Position numbers and translations under genes: made by a program | Notes under the pieces: generated by a model | What the model was told of the DNA's origin: nothing | What the model saw: the letters and a program-made list of their open reading frames with translations, nothing else | The model's database searches: none | Part shown: piece by piece, positions 52,488-63,656 of the stretch | Layout: every line of letters starts with the position of its first letter | Numbering within the stretch: the stretch's first letter is position 1 | NCBI RefSeq assembly: GCF_038432375.1 | Contig: NZ_JBCAUS010000005.1 | Span: 38,047 to 102,046 of the forward strand | Reading direction: 5' to 3' | Length of the DNA stretch: 64,000 bases | From: Methanococcoides sp. LMO-2 | Lineage (GTDB): Archaea; Halobacteriota; Methanosarcinia; Methanosarcinales; Methanosarcinaceae

Positions 52488-53627
52488 TCAGTCGCGGTTA
52501 CGGACCTTCATCAGTATACTTGCAAAAAGGGAACGCTTCATTTTCACAGCTCCTGAAGGACACAGCTCACGGCAACAATAGCAGAGAATACATTTATTGT
52601 CATTGATCTTCAGCATCCCTTCATTCTGTTCAATGGCATGTGCCGAGCAGTTAAGAACACAGGCACCACACATGGTACACTGTACGGTATTAATGACTGG
52701 CCTGATTGTGAACAGCTTACCGAGCCTGCTAACAAGAAAAGGTGGTGCACTTCCCACGAGTGTCGTACCCGGAAGCCTGAACTTCACAGTAACCTCATTC
52801 AGAGGAACCCCGCATACTTCCGGATCCTTTGTCCCATAGCCCCTCGCTATCGCTGCCTCATTTGTAGGAACCTGCATCGGATCAAGACCGATCAGCTTTG
52901 AAGCTACAACATCCAGAGATACGCAGTCATAGCTTGCCATCAACACACCCACGTTCACAGGCGTGCCCCTTGCCGGACCATTGCCTTCCATCCCCACAAC
53001 ACCATCCATTAATGCAAGATGAGGCACCCTTGCGGAATAGATATCAACTACTGCCTCTGAGAAAAGGTTCTTTTTTCCGAGCAGATGTGCTTCTTTACGT
53101 AACTTTAATGGGATGCCACCGAACATGTTCTTGACAGCACCTGTAAAAAGGGTCAGTTCATGGGTCTTGAGTTTTGGAAGGGATATAACCAAATCCGCAT
53201 ACCTCACCGGTTTCGCAAGGTAAAGCTGAGAAAAATGAGAGGCATCAGGAACATTTACGACCTCATACCCCGAGGTCTCAAAGCTCAGGACCTCAGCACC
53301 GGTCTTTTGGGCAGCTTCCCTTATACCGGACATATCCAGGGCTTCATCGGTAACTCCCGGATGTGTAATACCTGCCCCATCACCTACAACGGGAACTCCA
53401 CCTGCCTCCAAAACAAGCTCACACATTGCAGATACAATGGCAGGGTGTGTGGTGACCGCATTATCGGGAGGTTCAGCTGCAAGTAAGTTAGGCTTTAAAA
53501 GTACCCTTGCACCGGGAAAAATGATGGAATCAAGTCCACCGATAAGGTCAATTGCTTCCCTGACCGCCTCCCTGGCATTCGAATAATCTTCACAACGGAC
53601 TATGGATACTTTGTTCCCGGGGTTCAT
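52488..53627 (-). CDS. DUF362 protein with two [4Fe-4S] motifs
   Basis: A 379-residue iron-sulfur protein. The DUF362 domain spans about residues 1-300, with RVLLKPNLLAAEPPDNAVTTHP, VGDGAGITHPGVTDEAL and ADLVISLPKLKTHELTLFTGAVKNMFG. The C-terminus has two ferredoxin motifs, CTMCGACVLNCSAH and CILCYCCRELCPSG; in the second, CYCC is a variation. Such proteins are widespread in methanogens and anaerobes, and the function is not known. It converges with pheS. Confidence 0.9.
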   Translation of the reverse strand: MNPGNKVSIVRCEDYSNAREAVREAIDLIGGLDSIIFPGARVLLKPNLLAAEPPDNAVTTHPAIVSAMCELVLEAGGVPVVGDGAGITHPGVTDEALDMSGIREAAQKTGAEVLSFETSGYEVVNVPDASHFSQLYLAKPVRYADLVISLPKLKTHELTLFTGAVKNMFGGIPLKLRKEAHLLGKKNLFSEAVVDIYSARVPHLALMDGVVGMEGNGPARGTPVNVGVLMASYDCVSLDVVASKLIGLDPMQVPTNEAAIARGYGTKDPEVCGVPLNEVTVKFRLPGTTLVGSAPPFLVSRLGKLFTIRPVINTVQCTMCGACVLNCSAHAIEQNEGMLKINDNKCILCYCCRELCPSGAVKMKRSLFASILMKVRNRD

Positions 53628-53632
53628 CCCTG

Positions 53633-54193
53633 TTAATAGCTCCTGTTCCTACTGTTTTTCTTTATTTTCTTCCTAGTATCAACGATCCCCATGATGTATG
53701 ATGGAATGGTACCGATAGCAGTACAGGTCTCAAGAGAGATCCCGTTGCATGTAATGTCAAGATGGTGATCCGAGAATGAAAACAATTTCTTAGGGAGACC
53801 TTTCCTGCCAAGTCCCACAAGCAGAAGATAGGACTTGTTGCGTTCCACTCCGTCTGCGATCTCCTCGGGAGTTACAACATATTTCTCCTCCGGCTTTGAG
53901 CTGGTGATCACAGGAGTGCCGAACTGGGACTGGAAGCCCTTCTTGGGGAGATCGAAGACGAACAGGCGATTGCTTTCGTGAAGCAGTTTCAGATATTTTC
54001 CAGACTCACCGATGGTAGTCTTGTCCATCACATATTCTACGAGCTCTTCCGGTGTCATCTTGAAAGGAAAATCAAAAAGACAAAGTGTAAAACCATAAGC
54101 GTAACAAATTGGTGCCGCCCTTGCGATCGCGCGGTAATGGGCATCAAGCACCTTTATTTTATCATAAGTGTTCACAATACCAAGTGTTAACAA
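53633..54193 (-). CDS. DUF531-like archaeal protein
   Basis: A 186-residue protein starting MLTLGIVNTYDKIKVLDAHYRAIARAAPICYAYGFTLCLFDFPF, with NKSYLLLVGLGRKGLPKKLFSFSDHHLDITCNGISLETCTAIGTIPSYIMGIV. This matches what I recall of DUF531, a methanogen family with a SPOUT-like (RNA methyltransferase-like) appearance: the GLGRKGLP and SLETCTAIGTIP segments suggest a SAM-binding knot. It overlaps the GNAT gene by seven bases. The last residues are basic (RKKIKKNSRNRSY). Confidence 0.75.
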   Translation of the reverse strand: MLTLGIVNTYDKIKVLDAHYRAIARAAPICYAYGFTLCLFDFPFKMTPEELVEYVMDKTTIGESGKYLKLLHESNRLFVFDLPKKGFQSQFGTPVITSSKPEEKYVVTPEEIADGVERNKSYLLLVGLGRKGLPKKLFSFSDHHLDITCNGISLETCTAIGTIPSYIMGIVDTRKKIKKNSRNRSY

Positions 54194-54633
54194 GATTCAG
54201 ACCTCTCATCCAGTTGAATGCACATAACGTGCTGTTTACATCCTTCAAACCTGTCGCATTCCCGGCAATCCTCCCACAGGCTGGCCTTTTCGGCCATGGG
54301 AAGCTCTATGAATCCCAGTTTCCTGAAGAAGATGGGAGAACTGGTCCTGACATAGATCCTGTCCTTATCCACCGTTTCAAAAATGGAGGAAACCATCCTT
54401 GAACCGATACCATTACCACGATAATTGGGGTGTACCGCAATGGAGTGGATCTCACAGCAGTTCCTGTCCGCTAGAGCTGCAACACCAACGATCTTACCGT
54501 TGGCCTCCGCAACAATGAAATCGTCTATAGGAACCTCATCCATATCGAGGAAATAAGTTGAAAGAAGACACTGCACATGCTCCCCGTCTTCCTCATCCGC
54601 TTCCCTGATAGCCACGTCAACGTATTCAGACAT
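54187..54633 (-). CDS. GNAT N-acetyltransferase
   Basis: A 148-residue GNAT domain. The acetyl-CoA loop is IHSIAVHPNYRGNGIGSRMVSSIF, and IYVRTSSPIFFRKLGFIELP is the second half. The C-terminus carries a Cys cluster (DCRECDRFEGCKQHVMC) that may bind metal. It resembles ArgA-like N-acetyltransferases, but the substrate is not clear. It overlaps the larE stop by one base and the DUF531-like gene by seven, so the three form an operon. Confidence 0.88.
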   Translation of the reverse strand: MSEYVDVAIREADEEDGEHVQCLLSTYFLDMDEVPIDDFIVAEANGKIVGVAALADRNCCEIHSIAVHPNYRGNGIGSRMVSSIFETVDKDRIYVRTSSPIFFRKLGFIELPMAEKASLWEDCRECDRFEGCKQHVMCIQLDERSESC

Positions 54634-55454
54634 TATAGTACCTCATCCATACTTCCACTCCTGAACCCTTCCATATCAAGTGTAACATAGGAATAGCCCA
54701 GTTCCATGAAACGCGACAGCAATTCTTTCCTGTTCTCATTAACGACAGGGAAATCAGCCGGCAACACCTCGATACGTGCAATGCCGTTATGATCCCTGAC
54801 CCTGACATGGCTAATGCCAAGAGAGAAAAGGAAGTCTTCGGCCTGTTCGATCCTCCGGAGGGATTGTGGGGTTACTTCCGTATCATAGGGTAACCTTGAT
54901 AGGAGACAGGCATTTGAGACCTTGTCGGCGACATCGAGACCGAGATGGCGGGCAATCTGCCTGACCTCGCTCTTTGTTACACCAAACTCCGTATAAGGTG
55001 TCATTACCATCCCTCGAGCCTCATTGATGGCAGCCCAGCCCGGCCTGCGGCCGGTGATCTCGGAAGCATTGGTGCCTTCTACGATCACGTTCAGACCTTC
55101 CCTTTCCATCACGTCTTTCAGTGTGCTCATTACGAGCTTTTTACAAAAATAGCACCTATCCTTGTGGTTATGCCTGATCATATCATCGGAAAGCATGTCG
55201 TGTTCCATCACCATATGCCGGATACCGATCTGTTCAGCGATCCTCTTTGCATCATCCAGTTCACTCTGCGGGATCGCACAGGAGTTGAGCGTCACCGCAA
55301 GGGCATCATCCCCAAGTACATCAAAAGTAAGGGCTGCAAGCGTCGTGCTATCCACGCCCCCGGAGAAAGCGACAAGCACTTTTTCTTTTTCAGCTATCGC
55401 TCCTTTGATATTTTCGATCTTTTCTAACAGGGAAAAATCTTCAGGTATGCTCAC
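54633..55454 (-). CDS. larE: LarE-type ATP-dependent sulfur transferase
   Basis: A 273-residue PP-loop enzyme. The PP loop is VLVAFSGGVDSTTLAAL. HNHKDRCYFCKKLVMSTL holds the family CYFC residues, and TNASEITGRRPGWAAINEARGMVMTP and SNACLLSRLPYDTEVTP complete the pattern. Lactobacillus LarE gives up its own Cys sulfur for the nickel-pincer cofactor, while LarE with three Cys can use a [4Fe-4S] cluster. LarB and LarC are not seen here, so other sulfur insertion is possible. I chose the GTG at 55452-55454; a TTG at 55511 is less likely. An AT box is about 30 bases upstream, suggesting a short leader. Confidence 0.88.
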   Translation of the reverse strand: MSIPEDFSLLEKIENIKGAIAEKEKVLVAFSGGVDSTTLAALTFDVLGDDALAVTLNSCAIPQSELDDAKRIAEQIGIRHMVMEHDMLSDDMIRHNHKDRCYFCKKLVMSTLKDVMEREGLNVIVEGTNASEITGRRPGWAAINEARGMVMTPYTEFGVTKSEVRQIARHLGLDVADKVSNACLLSRLPYDTEVTPQSLRRIEQAEDFLFSLGISHVRVRDHNGIARIEVLPADFPVVNENRKELLSRFMELGYSYVTLDMEGFRSGSMDEVL

Positions 55455-55571
55455 AGTAGTTCCAAAGGTCCGTACGGATAAATAAGTAGTGCAAGCTGCA
55501 AAATTGGGCAATATACGGATAAAGTTTTATTAATTCAACAATATAAATGAAGTAACTTACTGATAATTATA

Positions 55572-56030
55572 ATGAGGGCTCAGGGGATGAAGAGCTCATT
55601 TACAACAAGAGAGAAAGGTGAAAAAGTGGAAAATGAATGGGAGATCGACCTGAAACTACCGGATATCGGGGCCATGGCCACTCTTGTGGCAACCTCCATA
55701 TGTGCTGCGATACTGGGTGCTGCGGAGATCGCATACACGATGATGTGGATCACCTCCGCCTATGAACGCCATGGAAAGAGCTTTTTTTTAGATCTGATAA
55801 ATGCAAACGACCTTACATGGACCGCGGAATTCATTGTCGTGGCAGGGTCATTGCTGCTACTTTCTTCGATAGTGTTCCTGATAACCATGTTCTATTCCCT
55901 GATAGAACTGAATGCATTGAACAAACCGAATAAGAATCCCAGGATACGAATCGTCTTCATAATGTTCATCATCGGGCTTATACTGCTTTTCATAGCACTG
56001 ACCTCCGCCCTGATCCTGAGATACATGTGA
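55572..56030 (+). CDS. unknown three-helix membrane protein
   Basis: A 152-residue membrane protein. A hydrophilic N-terminus is followed by three helices: LVATSICAAILGAAEIAYTMMW, FIVVAGSLLLLSSIVFLITMFY and VFIMFIIGLILLFIALTSALIL. No family is recognised. It lies 42 bases before the chelatase subunit I gene on the same strand. A start at the ATG at 55587 is possible. Its position suggests, but does not prove, a link to the chelatase pair. Confidence 0.75.
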   Translation: MRAQGMKSSFTTREKGEKVENEWEIDLKLPDIGAMATLVATSICAAILGAAEIAYTMMWITSAYERHGKSFFLDLINANDLTWTAEFIVVAGSLLLLSSIVFLITMFYSLIELNALNKPNKNPRIRIVFIMFIIGLILLFIALTSALILRYM

Positions 56031-56072
56031 CCAATGAGACGACTATGCTAAAATTCACAGGACAAGGATATC

Positions 56073-57197
56073 ATGAGCTTTACCAATATCACAGGCAGCA
56101 TAAAGGAAGTCCCGAAGCCTAAAGAGGAGAAGAGGGCCAGCTTTGAGGACATACAGAGAACAGAAACAAGAACAAAGAGGGTAATGTATCCGATCTCCGG
56201 TATCGTAGGACAGGAGATGATGCTTCGCGCCCTTATCCTCAATGCCATCAATCCTTCAATTGGCGGAGTGCTGATAAGAGGACAGAAGGGTACTGCAAAA
56301 TCAACCGCTGTAAGGGGACTGGCAGAGATCCTTCCGGAGATCGATATAATTGAAGGGTGCAAGTACAACTGTGACCCACTGGACACAGAGAAGTTCTGCT
56401 GGGAGTGCAGGGACAAGCAGAAGAAAGGCATGATCAGGATCGACAAGTCACCAATGAAAGTGGTGGACCTGCCGGTGGGTGCCACTGAGGACAGGGTAGT
56501 GGGCAGCCTTGACATCGAAAAGGCAGTCAAGGAAGGCGTACAGGCATTTGAACCCGGTATACTGGCAAAGGCCAACCGGAACCTCCTGTACGTGGATGAG
56601 ATCAACCTGCTGGACGACTTCGTTGTGGATGCCCTGCTGGATGCAGCTGCAATGGGAGTGAACACTGTCGAGAGGGAAGGTGTCAGTGTCAGCCATCCTG
56701 CCAACTTCATAATTGTGGGAAGCATGAACCCTGAAGAAGGAGAACTGCGCCCGCAGCTTCTGGATAGGATAGCACTGCAGGTGGAAGTTGAAGGAATTTC
56801 CGACATCGAACAACGTGTGGAGATCATTGAAAGAAGAAACCGCTTCAACAAGGACCCTCAGCAGTTCAGGAGGGACTTTGAGAGCGAGCAGGAAAAGCTC
56901 CGTACGAGGATCATAAAAGCAAAGCAAATCCTCGGAAGGATCACCACCACCCGTGAGAACCTCAGGACCATCGCACAGATATGCATGGCATTCAATGTGG
57001 ACGGCCACAGGGCAGACATCATGATCGAGCGTACTGCACGCACAAATGCTGCTTACGAGAACCGGGAAAGGATAACCAACGAGGATATTATCGAAGCAGC
57101 CGAGATGGTGCTCCCGCACAGGATGAGAAAGAAGCCTTTCGAAGAAGAGGAGTTCAGTGCAGAGCAGTTGCGTGCTGTTGTGAACGGAACGGTCTGA
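56073..57197 (+). CDS. magnesium/cobalt chelatase subunit I-like AAA ATPase
   Basis: A 374-residue AAA+ ATPase of the BchI/ChlI family. It has [47 protein letters not shown] with Walker [34 protein letters not shown] is Walker B, and the helix-2 insert and [16 protein letters not shown] are the sensor region. It powers metal insertion with the D subunit encoded next. In methanogens the pair is expected to work with a CobN-type subunit in corrinoid (cobalt) synthesis or in F430 nickel insertion; the large subunit is not in the window. The start follows AAGGA. Confidence 0.92.
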   Translation: MSFTNITGSIKEVPKPKEEKRASFEDIQRTETRTKRVMYPISGIVGQEMMLRALILNAINPSIGGVLIRGQKGTAKSTAVRGLAEILPEIDIIEGCKYNCDPLDTEKFCWECRDKQKKGMIRIDKSPMKVVDLPVGATEDRVVGSLDIEKAVKEGVQAFEPGILAKANRNLLYVDEINLLDDFVVDALLDAAAMGVNTVEREGVSVSHPANFIIVGSMNPEEGELRPQLLDRIALQVEVEGISDIEQRVEIIERRNRFNKDPQQFRRDFESEQEKLRTRIIKAKQILGRITTTRENLRTIAQICMAFNVDGHRADIMIERTARTNAAYENRERITNEDIIEAAEMVLPHRMRKKPFEEEEFSAEQLRAVVNGTV

Positions 57198-57211
57198 CAA
57201 GGGTATAACCT

Positions 57212-58810
57212 ATGAAGGACAGATCTGCCGCTTCCCGTATGCGAAGGAACCTTGACCGGGATTATGACATACAGGTCTTCAACCCCGGAAGGCTCGTTCT
57301 CAGTATAAGGTTACCATTAGAGGAACTCTCACAGATCAGTGGGAAAGATACACAGGCTGTGCATGAGATACTTCTTTCCAGGAATGAAAAGCTGGGTCAT
57401 GAAGATATTGAAGACGTTTTCATCATCTCGGACAATGACCATGTCGTTGTTGACCCGGCCTCATTCTTTGCATCTATGGAAGAGGAGGTTGATGTCCCGA
57501 CAATTTCTGAAATGGAAGTTGAAGTGGAACCTGAAGCAGAAATAGAAATTGCACCTCTGACTGCAGATGACCCGATATCGGTAATGAACATAGAGGTCGG
57601 TGAAGAAGCTGCAGAGTGCATTGAAGAGGACATCCGGGTGGACCTCGTTCCAAAGGAATACGAACCCTGTGTCGGTAGCGGACCCCGAAGGATAAGGAAA
57701 AATGCCCCGGTACTTATCAAAAAGGACGATACCCGGACAGGAGAAACATCAATTGAACAGGCTCCTGAAAAAGAAGTCCGAACCGTTACGGATGATACAC
57801 AGGATGTTGAGGTGAGATCACCTGAAGAGGACGCTGTGGAGAAAGAGCAGCAGATCGAGCCGGCATCGGAAACTGAAGAAAGTTCTGAAGCGGAAAGCGA
57901 ACCCGAAGAAGAAAGGCCAGTGGCTGCAGAGAAAAAAGACCATCAAGAAGATGAAAAGGTGGTCAGCAAGATACTCACCGATTTTGCCAGGAACAAGCAA
58001 AAAAAGAAGGTGGTATCAGGCAGGCTCAAATCAGGCAGGCGTGCGGAAGTGCTTACCAAGAGCAAGCGTGGCAGGTATGTGAGATACAGGATGCCAGGGG
58101 AGAAGATCACAGACATTGCTATTGCTCCGACCATAAGGGCTGCAGCACACCGTGCTGTGGACGGGAAGATCACGATAACAAAGGGAGATATCAGGGAGAA
58201 GATCAGAAGGAGGAGGATCTCCACGCTGATCAACATCGTCTTTGACACATCCGGGTCCATGGATGAGAGCGAGAAGATAAAGGTCACGACGGATGTTGTC
58301 CTTGCGTTACTGAAGGACGCATACCAGAGAAGGGACCGTGTATCACTGGTCACATACAGCGGAAGGGAGGGAGGCCTTGTGCTGCCTTTCACTTCATCGG
58401 TTGAAGCTGCGAAGAGGTATCTGGAAACGGTACCTTTCGGCGGAACCACCCCGATGGCCTCGGGAATGCTCACAGGACTTGAGACACTGCTACAGGAACT
58501 GAAGCGTGAACCTGCTGCTGTCCCGATCATGATCCTTGTCACCGATGGAACGGCAAATGTGCCTCTGCGTCTTGGAGGGAATATCAAAAGAGAACTCATG
58601 CAGGTGTGCAAGAGGATCGCAGACCAGAAGGTCAACATGCTGGTCGTTGATATCAGCAACGATGGAAGTGAACTTGCCGGGGAGCTGGCAGAGGTTGCAG
58701 GCGGCAGGTATTACCATCCAGTACTTTTAAGTAAGGAAACACTTTATTCTGCAATAAAAGAGGAACGTGACGATCTGACGGATATCGCATCTTCTGCTTC
58801 TTCCGGTTGA
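57212..58810 (+). CDS. chelatase subunit D-like VWA protein
   Basis: A 532-residue protein. The N-terminal part (1-90) is of unknown type. An acidic, low-complexity Glu/Pro-rich linker spans roughly 90-260. The C-terminal part contains an integrin-like VWA domain with the MIDAS motif VFDTSGSMDESEK (about residue 345), later RDRVSLVTYSGREG and a TPMASGMLTGL region. This is the BchD/ChlD C-terminal half; the AAA-like N-terminal half of classical BchD is missing. It is 14 bases after the subunit I gene. Confidence 0.9.
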   Translation: MKDRSAASRMRRNLDRDYDIQVFNPGRLVLSIRLPLEELSQISGKDTQAVHEILLSRNEKLGHEDIEDVFIISDNDHVVVDPASFFASMEEEVDVPTISEMEVEVEPEAEIEIAPLTADDPISVMNIEVGEEAAECIEEDIRVDLVPKEYEPCVGSGPRRIRKNAPVLIKKDDTRTGETSIEQAPEKEVRTVTDDTQDVEVRSPEEDAVEKEQQIEPASETEESSEAESEPEEERPVAAEKKDHQEDEKVVSKILTDFARNKQKKKVVSGRLKSGRRAEVLTKSKRGRYVRYRMPGEKITDIAIAPTIRAAAHRAVDGKITITKGDIREKIRRRRISTLINIVFDTSGSMDESEKIKVTTDVVLALLKDAYQRRDRVSLVTYSGREGGLVLPFTSSVEAAKRYLETVPFGGTTPMASGMLTGLETLLQELKREPAAVPIMILVTDGTANVPLRLGGNIKRELMQVCKRIADQKVNMLVVDISNDGSELAGELAEVAGGRYYHPVLLSKETLYSAIKEERDDLTDIASSASSG

Positions 58811-58878
58811 TCTTTGTATGATCGTGACGAAACATGGCTGCTGATGCAGCCTGACCTAAATCAAAAGGGCAAGATAAT

Positions 58879-59451
58879 ATGTTAGAAGTTCTTCAGGAAT
58901 CACTCCGGAAAGCACCTATTGTGAACAGAGGCGAATACCCTTATTTTATACACCCGATATCTGACGGTGTACCTTCGCTGGAACCAGAACTGCTCGACGA
59001 GATCGCCGAGCATATGATAAACATTGCAGGTACCGATTATGACAGGATCGTTTCCATCGAGGCTATGGGCATTCCTCTTGCGACTGCACTGTCCTTGAAG
59101 ACAGGTGTTCCAGTCTCCATTGTCAGGAAGAGGCAGTACGGTCTTGAGGGAGAGATGATACTGTCCCAGAGCACCGGATACTCAAAGGGAGAACTTTTCA
59201 TCAATGGAGTGAACAAGGGCGAGAAAGTCCTTGTGGTGGATGACGTTATCAGCACAGGCGGTACATTGAAAGCACTCCTGCCTGCCCTTGAGAAGATGGG
59301 AGCACAGATAACCAACGTGATCGTTGTGATCAGCAGGGGAGATGGCGCTGCAAAGATGAGGGACATGGGCTACGAGGTCGATACACTTGTGAAAATAGAT
59401 GTCGACCACGACGGAGTCTCCATCCTGGAGGTGGCTGGTGAGCAGCAGTGA
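58879..59451 (+). CDS. hpt: hypoxanthine phosphoribosyltransferase, archaeal type
   Basis: A 190-residue purine salvage enzyme. The PRPP-binding motif is [21 protein letters not shown]. The start region [31 protein letters not shown] and the internal [29 protein letters not shown] are characteristic of methanogen Hpt. It turns hypoxanthine and guanine to their monophosphates. It overlaps dph2 by 14 bases. Confidence 0.95.
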   Translation: MLEVLQESLRKAPIVNRGEYPYFIHPISDGVPSLEPELLDEIAEHMINIAGTDYDRIVSIEAMGIPLATALSLKTGVPVSIVRKRQYGLEGEMILSQSTGYSKGELFINGVNKGEKVLVVDDVISTGGTLKALLPALEKMGAQITNVIVVISRGDGAAKMRDMGYEVDTLVKIDVDHDGVSILEVAGEQQ

Positions 59452-60433
59452 ACCTTTCGATTTCAGGATCGAATACATCATTGATACAATAAAGGATGCA
59501 CAGCCCTCTGTTGTAGGGTTGCAGTTCCCTGAAGGTTTTAAGAGAAGGGGAACAGCTATCGCAGACCGGATAAGTGAAGCCACCGGCGTTGAAATACTGA
59601 TATCTGCAAATCCATGTTATGGTGCATGCGACCTCGATGTTGCCATCCTTGACAATGTTGACATACTTTTCCACTTCGGGCATGCACAACTTGATGATAA
59701 TAAATACAGTGAGAAGGTCATTTTTATTGAGACCCGTTCCGATACGGACGTGACGGAGGTTGTCAGGAAAGCGATCCCTGAGATCACCGGCAAGCGCATC
59801 GGTGTGATGACCACCGTGCAGCATATAGGAAAACTGCCTGATGCCTGTGAGATCCTCGAGGCCGAAGGTAAGGAATGCCTGATAGGACGTGGGGATAGCA
59901 AGATAGCTTACCCGGGACAGGTTCTGGGATGCAATTTCTCGGTTGCCGACGGGCTCGACTGTGACGAGTACCTCTACATCGGAAGCGGACAGTTCCACCC
60001 TCTGGGAGTATCCCTTGCCACTGGAAAGAGGGTATTGATAGCGGATCCGTTCTCAAACGAGGTTCGCGAGGTAGATCCAAGGAAGATAATGAAACAGCGC
60101 AGTGCGGTCATTGCAAACTCACTGGATGCCGAGACCTTCGGGATACTTGTATCCACTAAACCCGGGCAGTACAGGATGGAGCTTGCCAGGCAGTTGAAGG
60201 AACTTGCTGAAAAACATGGCAAGACGGCTTACATACTTACAATGGACCTGATAACACCTGACCAGATGTTGCAGTTCAGGGTGGATGCTTTTGTGAGCAC
60301 CGCCTGCCCGAGACTTGCAATTGATGAGGTTGGCAGGTTCTCCGCACCTATGCTTACCCCGCCTGAGTTCGAGATCGTGATCGGAGAGCGCGAGTGGGAA
60401 GAACTGACCTTTGATGAGATAAGGGGAGAGTAA
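59438..60433 (+). CDS. dph2: diphthamide synthesis enzyme Dph2
   Basis: A 331-residue noncanonical radical SAM enzyme that transfers the 3-amino-3-carboxypropyl group from SAM to a histidine of elongation factor 2. The three cluster cysteines are in [24 protein letters not shown] and [15 protein letters not shown] chose the GTG at 59438-59440 because GGAGGTG lies just before it; an earlier start would extend into hpt without need. It is followed after seven bases by a methyltransferase gene. Confidence 0.93.
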   Translation: MSSSEPFDFRIEYIIDTIKDAQPSVVGLQFPEGFKRRGTAIADRISEATGVEILISANPCYGACDLDVAILDNVDILFHFGHAQLDDNKYSEKVIFIETRSDTDVTEVVRKAIPEITGKRIGVMTTVQHIGKLPDACEILEAEGKECLIGRGDSKIAYPGQVLGCNFSVADGLDCDEYLYIGSGQFHPLGVSLATGKRVLIADPFSNEVREVDPRKIMKQRSAVIANSLDAETFGILVSTKPGQYRMELARQLKELAEKHGKTAYILTMDLITPDQMLQFRVDAFVSTACPRLAIDEVGRFSAPMLTPPEFEIVIGEREWEELTFDEIRGE

Positions 60434-60440
60434 GGAAGAT

Positions 60441-61046
60441 ATGAAGCAACGCAAGCTGGAGATCCTTCTTGAGAAGGTAAGAGGTTTTGATTCCCCAGAT
60501 GTTACGCTGGAACAGTATCCCACACCGGCGTTACTTGCTGCGGAACTGCTTCATTTTGCGTACATGAAAGGTGACCTTACGGACACCGTTTACGACCTGG
60601 GCTGCGGCACAGGGATGCTGGCAATTGGTGCCAAGATCCTGGGGGCCGAGAGGGTCGTCGGCTTTGATTCCGATCCTGCCGCACTCAAGATAGCGAAGGA
60701 GAACGCCGAAAAACTTGGTGTGGAGGTAGAGTTTGAGTGCATGGATATCAGGCAGGTCCGGGGACATGCACATACCGTTGTGATGAACCCGCCCTTTGGT
60801 GCACAGGTGAAGGGAAGTGACAGGCCATTCCTTAAGACCGCCCTGAAGGTAGGGGATGTCACGTATTCCATACATAACAGCGGAAGTCTGGCCTTTATTA
60901 AAAAATTTATAGAACCCGCAATTATTACTGAATGGTATAATACAGGGTTCCCGATAAAACGAACCTTTAAATTCCATAAAAAAGATGTAGAAAGAATTGA
61001 GGTAGAAATATACAGGATTATAAAGGAGAATGACCAGGGTGAATGA
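60441..61046 (+). CDS. METTL5-like nucleic acid methyltransferase (COG2263)
   Basis: A 201-residue SAM-dependent methyltransferase. The sequence shows LEQYPTPALLAAELLHFAY, the SAM motif VYDLGCGTGMLAIGAKILGAERVVGFDSDP and the catalytic NPPF in VVMNPPFGAQVKGSDRPFL, which points to N6-adenine methylation of RNA. Human METTL5 modifies 18S rRNA; archaeal relatives probably act on 16S rRNA. It lies between dph2 and csl4. Confidence 0.92.
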   Translation: MKQRKLEILLEKVRGFDSPDVTLEQYPTPALLAAELLHFAYMKGDLTDTVYDLGCGTGMLAIGAKILGAERVVGFDSDPAALKIAKENAEKLGVEVEFECMDIRQVRGHAHTVVMNPPFGAQVKGSDRPFLKTALKVGDVTYSIHNSGSLAFIKKFIEPAIITEWYNTGFPIKRTFKFHKKDVERIEVEIYRIIKENDQGE

Positions 61047-61197
61047 GAAAATAACCTGGCATATCTAATCTACACGAGGGATTCCTATTAGAATAAGAAA
61101 CCGAAAGAAAACGACCAGAAGGAACATTAAATCTTCAAAGGAAGAAGAAACAAAGGTCGAAGAAGAAACAGTAAAAGTTGCCAGTGAAAAGGAAGAA

Positions 61198-61977
61198 GTG
61201 GCAGAAAAGAAGACCGGGGGCAGGGAAAACAACAGGGCTCCTAAGAGAGAGAACGCCCCAAGGAAAGATAACAGAGACTCCAGAGATTCCAGAAAGGACG
61301 GCAGAGGCCAAAGAAGAGATAAAAGGGACTCCAGGAAAGACAACAGGGGCAGGCCTAGACAAAAGCAGGAACCAGAACCGGAGCCTGAGGTCGAGGAACT
61401 CGAGCACATATCCCCTGAAGAGAAGACCTTTGTACTGCCGGGAGACCTTATCGGAACCACAGAGGAGTTCGAAGCAGGCGACAACACATTTACGGTCAGG
61501 GGAGACATCCACTCACTGGCTACCGGACATGTGATGGTCAACAAGAAGCGCAGGAAGGTTTCTGTAAAGCCGGTCACCAGCACACCTCCAACCATTGATA
61601 GGGGAGATGTCATTGTCGGAACGATAATGAACGTGCGCGACTCCATGGCACTTGTCCAGATCGGCGGCATTAAAGGAAACGACGGACGTGAGTTCATCAA
61701 TCCGGGCATCGCTGCTATCCACGTATCCAATGTCAAGGAATCATACGTGAAGGAAATGTCACAGGAGTTCTCTGTTTCAGATGTCGTTAAGGCAAAGGTG
61801 ATCAGCACCGATAACATGAGGATGACCACAGCTGGAGATGAACTTGGAGTAATGTCTGCAAGCTGTTCCAACTGTGGAGCAACACTTAAGCTCGATGATA
61901 AGAGACTAAAGTGCCCTGAATGCGGACATGTTGAATCACGCAAGCTGTCTTCAGGCTATGGCACAGGAATTATTTGA
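61198..61977 (+). CDS. exosome subunit Csl4 with long charged N-terminus
   Basis: An RNA exosome cap protein. From the GTG at 61198 it has 259 residues. A basic/acidic low-complexity tail of about 75 residues (GRENNRAPKRENAPRKD, then SRKDNRGRP) is followed by the N-terminal Csl4 domain (FVLPGDLIGTTEEFEAGDNTFTVRGDIHSLATG), the S1 domain (RGDVIVGTIMNVRDSMALVQIGG) and a zinc ribbon (CSNCGATLKLDDKRLKCPECG). The same frame stays open upstream to a stop at 61066-61068, with similar charged sequence. GAGGG (61076-61080) before ATT codons suggests the true start may be near 61087, giving up to 37 more residues. Confidence 0.92.
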   Translation: MAEKKTGGRENNRAPKRENAPRKDNRDSRDSRKDGRGQRRDKRDSRKDNRGRPRQKQEPEPEPEVEELEHISPEEKTFVLPGDLIGTTEEFEAGDNTFTVRGDIHSLATGHVMVNKKRRKVSVKPVTSTPPTIDRGDVIVGTIMNVRDSMALVQIGGIKGNDGREFINPGIAAIHVSNVKESYVKEMSQEFSVSDVVKAKVISTDNMRMTTAGDELGVMSASCSNCGATLKLDDKRLKCPECGHVESRKLSSGYGTGII

Positions 61978-62008
61978 GGATCACATAATCATCACAGGAG
62001 ATCATTAA

Positions 62009-62284
62009 ATGGAACTTAAGATCTTAGAGAAATCAGACGATGAAATGAAACTTGAGATCGCAGGGGAGAGTCACACTCTCCTGAACATGCTCAAGAGCAT
62101 TCTTCTGGAAGACGAGCGTGTCCACACAGCATCATATGACATGAAACACGTTACAATCAGTGAGCCTGTCCTGTTCATCAAGACAGAGAACGCTGATCCT
62201 ATAGATGTTATCAAGGATGCTGTTGCAGTACTGATCGCAGAGTGCGACGAGTTCATCTCAGTCTTTAACAAGGCTGTAGAATGA
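62009..62284 (+). CDS. rpoL: RNA polymerase subunit L
   Basis: A 91-residue homologue of Rpb11. It has MELKILEKSDDEMKLEIAGESHTLLNMLKSILLEDERVHTASYDMKH, then EPVLFIKTENADPIDVIKDAVAVL. The LLNMLK helix dimerises with subunit D. It follows csl4 by about 31 bases. Confidence 0.97.
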   Translation: MELKILEKSDDEMKLEIAGESHTLLNMLKSILLEDERVHTASYDMKHVTISEPVLFIKTENADPIDVIKDAVAVLIAECDEFISVFNKAVE

Positions 62285-62364
62285 ACCTTTTTTATTTTTT
62301 GGTAACTTACAGCGTTAGTTGAGACTTTATAAAAAATACTGCTGTACTAACAGCATGAAGCTGA

Positions 62365-63528
<1,164 letters not shown>

Positions 63529-63656
63529 GGTTAGCCTCACTTTCTCTTTCCTTTCTATTTTCAACTAGGTGTTAGTTGCAACACTGCCTAAAGCACTAAC
63601 AGAAGACCAAAACAGCTAAATTCTAAAAAGAATAAAAGAAGATAGGGTTACAGAGT

